Of a DNA stretch of 64,000 nucleotides, positions 8,724 to 17,688 are shown piece by piece. The translations under genes and the position numbers were made by a program. A model generated the notes under the pieces. The model saw only the letters and a program-made list of their open reading frames with translations, was not told the origin of the DNA and did not search any database. This DNA is from Promethearchaeota archaeon (lineage in GTDB: Archaea; Asgardarchaeota; Lokiarchaeia; Sigynarchaeales; SOKP01): NCBI GenBank assembly GCA_019894735.1, contig JAGXOB010000001.1, positions 59,238-123,237 of the forward strand, in the 5' to 3' direction. Position 1 is the first letter of the stretch. The number at the start of each line of letters is the position of its first letter.

Positions 8724-9824
8724 ATGGAACATACGAATTTATCAATTGAAAATGATAAAAATTTGATAGAGAAGGTTCTTGATGATGTTGATATGAGATA
8801 TATCGTTTTATTTCTCTACGTCATTAGAAACGACTTATTTAGAGATATAAGCGACCCAAAATTAATTGAATCGTATGAAAAAGTCTTAATATTAGATGAA
8901 ATATTTAAAAATAATATCTTAAACTTCTGGAATAATGAATTCACTGAAGTAGCTGTTGATTTAGGTTTATTTAAAAACATTCGAAGTATGAGAGAATTTC
9001 AACAAAAAGAGGAAGACTTTATAATCCGATTAGGAGAAGAAACAGTAACTATAGAAAATGATACAATATCAGTACCAGACCATACATTATTCTTAATTAT
9101 AAATAAAAAATTTAAGTTTCTAACAAGGCGGAATTTTAACTCTGCTTTAATAAAACTAAAGGGTGTAAGGTGCGAGACGAGTAACACTATCCACTCGTTT
9201 GTCTCTGAAATTGGAGATCATGATTATACAATACCTGATGATATTTATTACATATTAGACCAATACGGAAATATTTATCAAGCGATTAAAATTGAAATTA
9301 CAATCGAAGGTATTCATCAAAGATATTTGGAAATACAAGAAAAAATTGACGAATTTATCGATATTTTTGACCCTAAATTAAGAACAAAACCGGTTTTAAA
9401 TAAAGTTCATGAAGCCATAAAGAACAATAAAGATGTTATCAAACACTTGAAAGAAGAAAAAATAGAGCTCCCTGATAAATTTGTCTATCATGAAATTGAT
9501 ATCGAAAGTTCAATTTTTAAATCTTGGAATTCAAAAATGTTGTTATTATTGAATTATTCATTTCAGATGAAGCAAATAGCAAATAAAATATTAGAAATTA
9601 AGAAAAAATATTCAGGAAAGGGCAAAACATTCAATTATCTTGAATTTATTGAGGAAGTGTCTTTTAATGAAGATAATATTGTCAATACTATTCAAGGTAC
9701 CCTAATTAAGCTTAGAGAAGAGTTAATAGATGTTAATAACGAAATTGAAAAATTAACAAAAAAAGAATTAAAATTATTAAATTTAGATTTTGAAAGGTAC
9801 TTGATAACTTGTCGTGATGATTAA
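8724..9824 (+). CDS. First gene of the 8-gene operon: helical protein, unknown
   Basis: 366 aa, not recognised. The N-terminal ~90 residues are helical (possibly winged-helix-like). A beta-rich middle (about 95-170) is followed by a long charged coiled-coil segment (about 190-366) with KIEITIEGIHQRYLEIQEKI and terminal LREELIDVNNEIEKL heptads. There are no nucleotide-binding motifs. ATG 8724 has an SD-like GAGG 12 nt upstream. The next gene begins 2 nt after the stop, so translational coupling is likely. The coiled coils echo those of the sixth and seventh genes of the operon. Confidence 0.65.
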   Translation: MEHTNLSIENDKNLIEKVLDDVDMRYIVLFLYVIRNDLFRDISDPKLIESYEKVLILDEIFKNNILNFWNNEFTEVAVDLGLFKNIRSMREFQQKEEDFIIRLGEETVTIENDTISVPDHTLFLIINKKFKFLTRRNFNSALIKLKGVRCETSNTIHSFVSEIGDHDYTIPDDIYYILDQYGNIYQAIKIEITIEGIHQRYLEIQEKIDEFIDIFDPKLRTKPVLNKVHEAIKNNKDVIKHLKEEKIELPDKFVYHEIDIESSIFKSWNSKMLLLLNYSFQMKQIANKILEIKKKYSGKGKTFNYLEFIEEVSFNEDNIVNTIQGTLIKLREELIDVNNEIEKLTKKELKLLNLDFERYLITCRDD

Positions 9825-9826
9825 AT

Positions 9827-10783
9827 TTGAAATGTACAGCTTGTAATGTCGAAATGGAACCTTTGGTTCCCGGAATTTTCCAATGTCCTCAATGTAAAAA
9901 AATACAAAAGCAAAGAGATGATACCGTTGAGGAAGATGAGCAAAAACAAGTAGATCATGGGCAATTTCTTGACGGAGAATATTTTCATAAGAACGCAAGT
10001 CTCAATAAAAAATATGAAATATGTGAGAAGGGGATAATTATAAATAAATCTGAAACGCGTTTATTAGCTACTTTGATTTGCCATAGTGCTTATTTAAAAG
10101 ATGAAAAATATGTAAGATTGTCATGGTGGAAAAGTTTTCAGCATGCTGGTATGTTTAAAATCTACGATAAAGATGTTTTAAAAAATGTTATTACAGTTTT
10201 AGAAAAAATTAATAAAAGCTTCGACGACATTTGGACATGGAGTGGAAAATTTGGGAAACAAGAAACTAAATCAAAAGAAATCCTAGAAAAAGAGAAATAT
10301 TTAGATCTTCTCAAATATCGAATAATCGAAAATCGAACTTGCCCAAAATGTCAGAAAAAAATGAATAAAGAGAAGTCTCATTATGAGTGCCAACATTGTG
10401 GTGAAATTGTCATCCTTGAAGGCTACAATCAACCTATCTTTAATATATCTTCTGATGAGCTCGATCTAACTTTTCAAAGTAACTTCCCTATTAATTATTA
10501 TATGCCTGTTAGCGGCATTACAGTGAAATGGCTAATGGGAGAATGGAAAGCTTTAGCAGTTATCCATTCTAAAGATAACCCCAATAAAAAATGGCTCAGA
10601 TTTTATTGGTGGATGAGGGATTTAAATAATATTCTAAAATATGGGCAAAGAGAGATAGGAGAAGGTACACAAATGGGCTGGAAAACACAAAGAGGAATAG
10701 CTTCTCCAAATATTTATGACAAAAAGCTTATTACTCCTTTAATTACAGCGTTAAAAAAAATAAAAGCAGAATTAGATTGGTAG
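9827..10783 (+). CDS. Zinc-ribbon protein with duplicated module (operon gene 2)
   Basis: 318 aa. Two zinc ribbons (CTACN...CPQCK at about 2-24; CPKCQ...CQHCG at about 172-194) each precede a similar ~90-residue module. Module 1 has KYVRLSWWKSF and IYDKDVLKNVITVLEKI; module 2 has KWLRFYWWMRD and IYDKKLITPLITALKKI. So the protein is an internal duplication of ribbon plus module. The strand-WW-helix pattern slightly recalls PC4-like nucleic-acid-binding folds, which is only a guess. The start is TTG 9827, required to include the first Cys. A DNA-binding subunit of the operon's complex is the simplest reading. Confidence 0.68.
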   Translation: MKCTACNVEMEPLVPGIFQCPQCKKIQKQRDDTVEEDEQKQVDHGQFLDGEYFHKNASLNKKYEICEKGIIINKSETRLLATLICHSAYLKDEKYVRLSWWKSFQHAGMFKIYDKDVLKNVITVLEKINKSFDDIWTWSGKFGKQETKSKEILEKEKYLDLLKYRIIENRTCPKCQKKMNKEKSHYECQHCGEIVILEGYNQPIFNISSDELDLTFQSNFPINYYMPVSGITVKWLMGEWKALAVIHSKDNPNKKWLRFYWWMRDLNNILKYGQREIGEGTQMGWKTQRGIASPNIYDKKLITPLITALKKIKAELDW

Positions 10784-10805
10784 ATAAAAAAAAATAGGAT
10801 CTTCG

Positions 10806-11963
10806 GTGAAAAAAATGGAAAATAATCAAGATAGTACTTGGAATGGGTTACTCCAAAACTTTGAAACAGGCTTAGAAAAAGCCATCGAAGAATTAGAAAA
10901 AAGAGATGTAGAAAGCATTCCAGGAGCAAAAGAAGCTCTAATTCAAAGATTAAAAAATATGAAGCTTCATTTTCCCAAGAATAATGGTGAAATATTTCTA
11001 AAATCGATTAACGATACAATCCAAAATGCTTTTTTTCCAAATACAAAGGATTTTGCTGAAGCTTTTGAAAAAATAATAAAATCTAGAACTCACGAACAAG
11101 ATTTCATCATAAATGAGTTATTAAATGGTTTTGTAACTTCAAAAGCGAAAGTAATTGCTTCAGGAACTCAAGGACCTATAATAGATAGGATGGTAGAAGC
11201 TTTTAGCAAAAGAAATGACTTTCATATTGTCGATCATCAGTTTTATGCTATGTTTGGAGATCCTAATAAACCTCGTCATTATATTAAAAATCAGCTTGAA
11301 GAACTTGCTGAATTGTTTGGTTTAATTTCAAGAGAACTCGTAGTTGAAAAAGATATTAGGAGAAGTGAAGAAAAAGTATACACATTTTATACCTTTCCTG
11401 AAAGTATTATTAAAATTCTTAAAGAAAAATACTTAATCATTGATGAAGAATTAGGATATGCCTACGTGTCTGAAGCTTTCGATAGAAATGTGTTCATATG
11501 TATGTTTTTAGCAAATATCGCAATTAATAGAGATAACCTTGATAAAATTGGAGGTTCCTACACTCTAAACGGCATCTCAGCAATTTTTGCTTTAATTCTA
11601 TTATTGAGCTTTTTACCTAAATTATCCCTCGATGAAACTAGCCCTATACTTAATGATCCCACCTACGATCCAGATAGCATGAGCGTGATTCCGAAATCGT
11701 GGATGATGAGACAAGTTTTAGAACCTCTCTTCGAACCTTTAATTAAAATTATCGCTTATAGGCTAGGAGGAGGTTTGTGGTTATCAAAAATAATAGATTC
11801 TGAAATAAATAAAAAAATTCATAACCAAATTCGCTTTTTAATTAAGGATGTTAATAAGTGGGTATTAGGGCAATTAATTAGAGTAGAGATTCCTATTTTC
11901 GTGGAAATTTCAAATATCTTCACAGAAATTTTAATAGGATATAACGATAGTTCAAATGAATGA
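10806..11963 (+). CDS. Unknown helical protein with one hydrophobic stretch (operon gene 3)
   Basis: 385 aa, not recognised. Mostly helical; about residues 160-205 (QLEELAELFGLISREL, then a beta pair KVYTFYTF) look like a winged-helix domain. One hydrophobic helix (SAIFALILLLSFL, about 258-270) is either buried or a single membrane contact. The start is GTG 10806 or ATG 10815. The stop overlaps the first possible start of the next gene, indicating coupled translation. Confidence 0.62.
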   Translation: MKKMENNQDSTWNGLLQNFETGLEKAIEELEKRDVESIPGAKEALIQRLKNMKLHFPKNNGEIFLKSINDTIQNAFFPNTKDFAEAFEKIIKSRTHEQDFIINELLNGFVTSKAKVIASGTQGPIIDRMVEAFSKRNDFHIVDHQFYAMFGDPNKPRHYIKNQLEELAELFGLISRELVVEKDIRRSEEKVYTFYTFPESIIKILKEKYLIIDEELGYAYVSEAFDRNVFICMFLANIAINRDNLDKIGGSYTLNGISAIFALILLLSFLPKLSLDETSPILNDPTYDPDSMSVIPKSWMMRQVLEPLFEPLIKIIAYRLGGGLWLSKIIDSEINKKIHNQIRFLIKDVNKWVLGQLIRVEIPIFVEISNIFTEILIGYNDSSNE

Positions 11964-11980
11964 TATTTTTGGTGAAATTT

Positions 11981-13285
11981 ATGAGTTATAAAAAAAAGGC
12001 AACAAGAAACGTGAAACCTGGGAGAAAGAGGGAGAAATGGACTGATATCTTGCCTAGATATCTTACTTTTTTAACTCATATGCGACCTATTCTCAGAGAA
12101 ACAAGGAGAATAATTATTGATCTAGATGCAGATCTTCTGTTAGATACTGAAATTTTGGATAAAATTCGAGAAGAAGAAGAAAAAAGAAATATAAGGAAGG
12201 TTAGGGCTTTATCAGAATTTTCTGCAATGTATAGATCTAACATATACGAAATCATAAAAGATTTTTTAGTAAAATATAGGGATCGTATCCCAATCCTTGA
12301 TATCAAAGATTATATCATCGAGTTTTTATACGAATCCGTAGGTGCACTTAATGTGTTACAGCACATTACTAATCCAGACGAACAAAATTTAGAAAAAACG
12401 TACTTGTATGTTTTAGTTAAATTCATTGAAGAAAAACTGCTCCCTCGAGGAAGGAATTTAAAAGTAATATATGAAAAATTATTAGAAGTATCACCTGATT
12501 TGTACGATTGTCAAAGACATATACTCCAACCTCATACATATTATCGAGAAAAATTAGAAGATTCAGATTCATTTGAAATTCCTGGAATTTCTCCAAAGGT
12601 TTATCAAGTTTTTAATAACATAACTTCTCTTTTTAACCTTGATCCAAATTTTGGAGATTTCCCCGAAAGAGAAAATCAGGAGCTCCCAATGATTTTAAAA
12701 GCTGATATTTTTACTCCCTACATAGATTCCGTTGCTAATGCAGAAGAAGAAGCTATAGATCAAATTTCTGAACGCATTGGACTTCGAATTATAGATGACA
12801 TTTTTCTCGCTCCAAGAGAAAATTTAGTAGAAATATTATTAGAAAATAATTTCATACGTAGCACTACACAATCCGACGGAGTAACAAGATTATTACCGCA
12901 ATTGAGCAACGAAACGTTTTATTTATATTATTTGGCATTCGCTTCCCAAAGAAGAGGTTTTTTGTCAAAGGAATTAATAAACTGGATTTCAATGAATTTT
13001 GCTTTTTTAATTTACATGGGGATTTTAAAATGGAAATTATCAGATCAAAACATTTTTTATCCCATTTTCAAAGATTTACAAACAAATGAGAAAATTCTAC
13101 CCTACTTAATGAAGCTCATCTGTTTTCCTAATTATTTAGGTTTAGATAAGATGAAAATTAGAGATTCCCCACAGTATAGAAAAGAAATTTTTAACTTTAT
13201 AGGTTCTCAATTTGATAATCTTAAAGATTTTATTAATGAAATAGCAATCTATTGTGAAAAATTTGATAAAGAAAGAAAAAATTAA
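11981..13285 (+). CDS. Unknown helical protein (operon gene 4)
   Basis: 434 aa from ATG 11981, chosen because GGTGA lies 5 nt upstream; an ATG at 11960 would overlap the previous stop. A strongly basic N-terminus (KKKATRNVKPGRKREKW) is followed by all-helical sequence with repeated Leu/Ile-rich helices and acidic loops. There are no catalytic or metal motifs. The basic tail suggests nucleic-acid or polymer contact. The next gene, the AAA ATPase, follows after 19 nt. Confidence 0.62.
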   Translation: MSYKKKATRNVKPGRKREKWTDILPRYLTFLTHMRPILRETRRIIIDLDADLLLDTEILDKIREEEEKRNIRKVRALSEFSAMYRSNIYEIIKDFLVKYRDRIPILDIKDYIIEFLYESVGALNVLQHITNPDEQNLEKTYLYVLVKFIEEKLLPRGRNLKVIYEKLLEVSPDLYDCQRHILQPHTYYREKLEDSDSFEIPGISPKVYQVFNNITSLFNLDPNFGDFPERENQELPMILKADIFTPYIDSVANAEEEAIDQISERIGLRIIDDIFLAPRENLVEILLENNFIRSTTQSDGVTRLLPQLSNETFYLYYLAFASQRRGFLSKELINWISMNFAFLIYMGILKWKLSDQNIFYPIFKDLQTNEKILPYLMKLICFPNYLGLDKMKIRDSPQYRKEIFNFIGSQFDNLKDFINEIAIYCEKFDKERKN

Positions 13286-13304
13286 TAAATTACAATAAAA
13301 TGAG

Positions 13305-14423
13305 TTGAGAAAAATTAATAGTTCGAAAGAAAAAGTGGAAGATGACATAACATATACAGACGATGTTATTAAAAATCGGATAGGAAAATATGGAGCAGTG
13401 TATTTTCCTTCCAATATTCAAGAATCCATTGAAGACATCTTAGGTAATGAGACCAAAAAAGAAATTCTACATGACTTCTTTAAGGCATTAAAGAAATATC
13501 ATGAATTTGCTCAACAGTTAAAAGGGTCAAAACTTAATCCCAGCTTAACTGTACTTTTATATGGACCACCTGGAACTGGTAAAACTTCTCTTACTCGAGG
13601 ATATGCAAAAGAGTATGATATACCTTTATGCGTGGTTGAAACTGATAGACTTGTATCTCCATTGCTTGGGGATACTATTAAACAAATTAGAAATGTGGTA
13701 GAATTAGCGGCTGAAATTGCTAAAGAAAGGGGAACATTTATACTATTTTTTGATGAAATTGATGCAATCGGGTCTGAACGATCAAATATTCATGAAGTTG
13801 GCGAAATAAAACGCGCTGTTATTTCTTTTTTGCAAGTTATTGATCGAATAAATTATGAAGGAGTACCATTAGCTATTTTTGGAGCTACAAATCATCAAAA
13901 TCAATTAGACTCTGCTATTTGGAGACGGTTCACCTTCCATTTTAGTTTTGAATTCCCTAATTATCATTTAAGAAAAAAAATTATTGAATCGTTCCTTAAT
14001 AAAGTTAAAAATGCAAAAATAGGGGTTGACGAATCAATATACACTAATTTAAATGATGAATACGGAAGAATTCAGGGGGTCAGTAATGACTTAGCGCGAA
14101 AATTAGGTTATACCGTCTCTGAGTTTGAAGGGAATATCTTATGGGACGAAATTCGAAAAAAACATAAGATCAAAGGCCTACTTGAATTATCCAAAGGGTA
14201 TTCGGGCTCAGATATAGAACGGGGTACAAAAGTTTCTCTATTGAAAGCTATTAATACCGAACGTTTAACTTATGACCTTTTCTATAATTCGCTAAAGTTA
14301 GTAGGAGGCACAGCAATCCATGTAGAAAGACAAGATATACTAAGCGATAAGAAGAATAGGAATCTAAACTCTAAAAGGACAGAAAATAATCGATCTAAAT
14401 TAACTAGTCCACCAGAGATATAA
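13305..14423 (+). CDS. Classical AAA ATPase (operon gene 5)
   Basis: 372 aa. Walker A GPPGTGKT (about 87-94), Walker B ILFFDEIDAI (about 146-155), a sensor-1-like FGATNH and an arginine-finger segment AIWRRF are all intact. A C-terminal helical lid includes a GYSGSDIERG sensor-2-like stretch (about 300). The short N-terminal region (about 1-80) lacks a visible MIT or zinc domain, so this is not an obvious Vps4. As a family, such ATPases remodel or unfold protein complexes as hexamers. It is the only convincing intact ATPase in the operon and probably powers it. The start is TTG 13305. The last ~35 residues are a basic, Ser/Asn-rich tail. Confidence 0.85.
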   Translation: MRKINSSKEKVEDDITYTDDVIKNRIGKYGAVYFPSNIQESIEDILGNETKKEILHDFFKALKKYHEFAQQLKGSKLNPSLTVLLYGPPGTGKTSLTRGYAKEYDIPLCVVETDRLVSPLLGDTIKQIRNVVELAAEIAKERGTFILFFDEIDAIGSERSNIHEVGEIKRAVISFLQVIDRINYEGVPLAIFGATNHQNQLDSAIWRRFTFHFSFEFPNYHLRKKIIESFLNKVKNAKIGVDESIYTNLNDEYGRIQGVSNDLARKLGYTVSEFEGNILWDEIRKKHKIKGLLELSKGYSGSDIERGTKVSLLKAINTERLTYDLFYNSLKLVGGTAIHVERQDILSDKKNRNLNSKRTENNRSKLTSPPEI

Positions 14424-14469
14424 CACTGTGATATAATAAAATTGGTATTAAAATATTTTTTAGACAAAA

Positions 14470-15507
14470 ATGATGGAAAATCAGTTATTTAATCTTAAAA
14501 AAATTAGAGAATTAACTTCTCCCGTTGAAGACCTTCAAGGTAAAGTTAGTCAAATAGCTAATCTCGTTAATCAATTTGAATCAGAAAAGTTAAATATTTC
14601 CCAACTTGCCGAAAACGAATCCTTTCTTAATCAAATAACAAATGCAACAACTATCTTAGAAAGTATCAATAAACAATTAAAAGTAATCTTCACCAATAAC
14701 ATAAACGAATTTCTTCACCTTAAAGATAAACTTACTAATAAATATAAGACTGATATAAAAAATAATCTAAAAATTATTGATTTAAACAAAAATTACGCAA
14801 TGGAAATAGGTCAGTTTTTAATAGAAAAGAGAAATATCAGTAAAATCATGACTCAAATATCATATACTCCTTCCATTAGCATAAAACAATGGTTAGAATT
14901 AATTGACGCCTTAAATCAAAATACTCTTTTTTTAAGCTCTGCTGAAAAACTTCAAAATAGTTTTCAAACAATTGTGAAAAATCGTTTAGATTCCGAATTA
15001 AAGAAAATACCCGTTAATACTCCTTCTTCTATTATTCAAGAGTTTGAACGGCAATTTAATATAAATCACAATTTAACTTACGAAAAATTTCTAAAAACGA
15101 TTGATAGAAAACTGACTGAAGAAGAATTACAAGGCAAAAAAGAAAGATTAATTAAGAGTAAACAAAAACAAGAAATTGAAGAATTAAAAAAAAAGCAAGA
15201 AGAACAAACAGAATCTTATGAAAGCTATTTGAAATTATCAGAAAAAGAATTTGAAAGAAAATTACGAAGAGGAAAGAGAGAAAAGTTAATCGATGTAAAA
15301 GAAGATGAAAATCTAAAGAAATTAGAACTCACGGACGAAGTTTCAGAAAAAATTGAAAAGTTTAAAATGAAATTTGATAAGAAATCTAATGAAAACTATT
15401 TGTTAAAAGAAGAAATTGACGAGGACCCAATAAAGGTAATCAGGGAAAGAAAAAAAAAGAAAGATAAAGAATATAAAGAGTTTACAGATCATTTTGAATC
15501 TGATTAA
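14470..15507 (+). CDS. Coiled-coil protein (operon gene 6)
   Basis: 345 aa, not recognised. Helical N-terminal two thirds with KVSQIANLVNQFE-type heptads, a possible globular part at about 130-210, then a very charged Lys/Glu-rich helix (about 215-345) ending in VIRERKKKKDKEYKEF. It could be a kleisin-like linker or scaffold for the neighbouring SMC-like and winged-helix proteins, judged from position only. It starts with tandem ATGs (14470, 14473). Its 3' end overlaps the next gene by 14 nt. Confidence 0.6.
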   Translation: MMENQLFNLKKIRELTSPVEDLQGKVSQIANLVNQFESEKLNISQLAENESFLNQITNATTILESINKQLKVIFTNNINEFLHLKDKLTNKYKTDIKNNLKIIDLNKNYAMEIGQFLIEKRNISKIMTQISYTPSISIKQWLELIDALNQNTLFLSSAEKLQNSFQTIVKNRLDSELKKIPVNTPSSIIQEFERQFNINHNLTYEKFLKTIDRKLTEEELQGKKERLIKSKQKQEIEELKKKQEEQTESYESYLKLSEKEFERKLRRGKREKLIDVKEDENLKKLELTDEVSEKIEKFKMKFDKKSNENYLLKEEIDEDPIKVIRERKKKKDKEYKEFTDHFESD

Positions 15508-17134
15508 TAAAGAAAACGATGTGAATCTATCTATTAGCCCGAAAAATCTTGAACTAGACATTGGACTGAAGAAAATTACGATAAAAGATAGATTTACTTT
15601 AATTTTGGGCAAGTTTAAAGGTGAATTATTTCAAGAATATCAAAATCGAGATTTTATACAAATTATAGAAAAATTTGATTTAATTCCTGCGAAGAAATTA
15701 ATTAACTATTTCCAAAATCAATCAGATGAATTAAAAAATTTAGATAATTCTCTTAAAATATTAGAACTTCTAACTAAATATAGGGAAATAGTGGAATACA
15801 ATTTGGACATATTTGCAAAATTCAACAAAATTATTGAAATTAGCATATCGACATTTAGATGCGTTTATTTATCAGAAAGAAAAAATCAACTTATATCGGA
15901 ATTAGAATTAGCAAAAAAACACAAAAAATCTAGTGAATTATCTGTGATTGTAGACCTGATTAATAAGTTAAATGAATCCATTAAAACCAATCAGATAAAA
16001 TTAAATTATATAAAAGAAGATTATTATCAACGTAAAAATCAAATAGAACAAAAAAGAGGAACCCTAACTAGTTTTGAAGAAAATATAACAGAACTAAATA
16101 AAATTAAAAAATTGTGTTTTAGCCAAATTAATAGAATTACTCGACAAATCGAAGGTTCAGCTAATAATCAAGATAACGACTCTATGCTAAAATTGGGTAT
16201 TGGTAATGATCTGTCTAACGCAGAGAAGATTAGAGCACTCCAGAAAAAGGCAAAGGACACTCAATATGAAATTAATCAAATTAAAGCAAGATCCAAGCAG
16301 GTAAAAGAAGAACTAGAGAAATTAGCACCTCACTACAATATTTACAAAAATGACTATGAGGGAATCTTAGAATCAGTTAAAAACGATGAGAATCGAATTA
16401 GAATGCTGCAAATTGAATACGAAAAAGAAATTAATACCAACAGTGAAACTCAAATTGAAGAGATTAAAGATTTGTTAGAAAATCCAGTGAGACCTTTATT
16501 AGAAATTGAAGACGAAATTTCAAGAATTAATTCGGAGTTAGAAGCAATTTCGATTCCAGATGATTTTTTTAGCGTTGAAAATCCTAGCAATCTAGGGGTA
16601 ATCATTGAGAATTTGAGAGAAATAGATGTCATCCTAAGAAGTAACGATAAGAAAATTAGCATATATAGGAATGAAGAAGAAATTTCAAAAATCTTTGAGA
16701 AATATAATGCTTTTGAGAGCGTTATTAAAGATCTTGAAGGAATAGTAAATACTTTTTTAAAAAAAATTAACCTTGAAATGAAGTTTATCCTCGTTATCAA
16801 CGATACCAATACAGCTCTTTTTCTAAAAACATTTTTTACTAGAAATAGCAAAGAGAAAGCAAATTTTGAAGGTCTAACTACCCCTGAAAAAATTTTTTTT
16901 ATTATTAGTTTTTTTATCTCAACTGGAGTGATTCTTGGGCATGATAATATTTTTTTCTCAAACCTGTTTATTCCTAACATTTACAATAAAGCGGGTTCCA
17001 TTTATAGAACTATTAGACGAATTATTCCCATATTTGAAACAAACGATAAATTGACTAAGTATAAATTAATTTTTCTTTTGTCGAATCTAGAATTGAAAAA
17101 AGAGATTAACAACATTAAGCTGATAAAAGTATAA
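15494..17134 (+). CDS. SMC/Rad50-like coiled-coil protein with degenerate ATPase head (operon gene 7)
   Basis: 546 aa. A beta-rich N-terminus leads to RFTLILGKFKGELF (about 32-45), placed where an SMC N-lobe has its ltlI-G-x-N-G-x-G-K-S P-loop but lacking it. Long coiled coils cover about 130-430. The C-terminus reads like an SMC C-lobe: FLKKINLEMKF, then FEGLTTPEKIFFIISFFIS where the LSGGEK signature would be, IFFSNLF where Walker B would be, and YKLIFLLSN where the H-loop would be. This suggests an SMC relative that has lost ATP binding. It is about half the usual SMC size. The start is TTG 15494, inside the previous gene. The assignment is by pattern, not by search. Confidence 0.55.
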   Translation: MNLINKENDVNLSISPKNLELDIGLKKITIKDRFTLILGKFKGELFQEYQNRDFIQIIEKFDLIPAKKLINYFQNQSDELKNLDNSLKILELLTKYREIVEYNLDIFAKFNKIIEISISTFRCVYLSERKNQLISELELAKKHKKSSELSVIVDLINKLNESIKTNQIKLNYIKEDYYQRKNQIEQKRGTLTSFEENITELNKIKKLCFSQINRITRQIEGSANNQDNDSMLKLGIGNDLSNAEKIRALQKKAKDTQYEINQIKARSKQVKEELEKLAPHYNIYKNDYEGILESVKNDENRIRMLQIEYEKEINTNSETQIEEIKDLLENPVRPLLEIEDEISRINSELEAISIPDDFFSVENPSNLGVIIENLREIDVILRSNDKKISIYRNEEEISKIFEKYNAFESVIKDLEGIVNTFLKKINLEMKFILVINDTNTALFLKTFFTRNSKEKANFEGLTTPEKIFFIISFFISTGVILGHDNIFFSNLFIPNIYNKAGSIYRTIRRIIPIFETNDKLTKYKLIFLLSNLELKKEINNIKLIKV

Positions 17135-17154
17135 AAAAGAGGATAAGAATTAAT

Positions 17155-17664
17155 ATGGAAAATGTAAACTTTGAAGAAACTGTAAAAAATATTGCAAAAA
17201 TTGTGTTAACTAGCCCTCAAAAAATGATTAGAGAGGAAGATCTTAGGATTTTAAGTAAAACTTTCGAATTTGAAGAAATATTAAGCGCGGTATATTTAAA
17301 CTTACAAAATATTGGTTTTGAATTTATTAAATCGAAGTTTTTGGATCAGGTTTATTATGTTTTAACATCTGAGGGTAAAGATGATAAAGTAACACCCTCT
17401 CAATATGGGACTTTAGCTTTGATTCTGGCGCTCAGTAAAGAAATAGATGAAAATTTAGAAATTAAATACTTAGAGGAGATTTTTAAGGAAGTTTGGACCT
17501 CCGATGTAGATTTTTTAATCAAGAACGATTATTTAAGAAGATTTGAAGATCAAAAAATACTCCGAGTTACTCCATTAGGAAAAGCACTTTTAAAAAATGT
17601 CATTCAAGATTTAGATTTAAAAAATTTACTAGAAGCATTTTCTGAAAAAAACCAAACAGATTAA
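17155..17664 (+). CDS. KITE/MAGE-like tandem winged-helix protein (operon gene 8)
   Basis: 169 aa. The predicted layout is two small winged helices: about 1-75 (NFEETVKNIAKIVLTSPQ, then a beta pair FEFIKSKFLDQVYYVLT) and about 82-150 (SQYGTLALILALSKEID, helix, then FLIKNDYLRRF...LRVTPLGKALL). This is the pattern of ScpB, MukE and Nse1/Nse3-MAGE proteins, which bind the kleisin of SMC complexes. It directly follows the SMC-like gene (20 nt), the expected neighbourhood for a KITE protein. Generic tandem winged-helix regulators look similar, so this rests partly on context. Confidence 0.55.
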   Translation: MENVNFEETVKNIAKIVLTSPQKMIREEDLRILSKTFEFEEILSAVYLNLQNIGFEFIKSKFLDQVYYVLTSEGKDDKVTPSQYGTLALILALSKEIDENLEIKYLEEIFKEVWTSDVDFLIKNDYLRRFEDQKILRVTPLGKALLKNVIQDLDLKNLLEAFSEKNQTD

Positions 17665-17688
17665 GTATAAAAAAAAAAGAGATCAAAA

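Noticed and set aside
12076..12306. Antisense ORFs inside large genes (also 16450-16980, 29050-29466, 61044-61499)
   Set aside because: They read as low-complexity or hydrophobic complements of well-supported genes and have no start signal; treated as shadows.
13305..14423. Vps4/ESCRT ATPase
   Set aside because: No N-terminal MIT-like three-helix domain and no ESCRT-III-type neighbour; only the AAA core matches, so a general AAA call is safer.
15494..17664. Wadjet/MukBEF defence system
   Set aside because: No complete SMC ATPase with a P-loop and no JetD-like topoisomerase-VI/Toprim gene; the KITE-like and SMC-like parts differ too much for that call.
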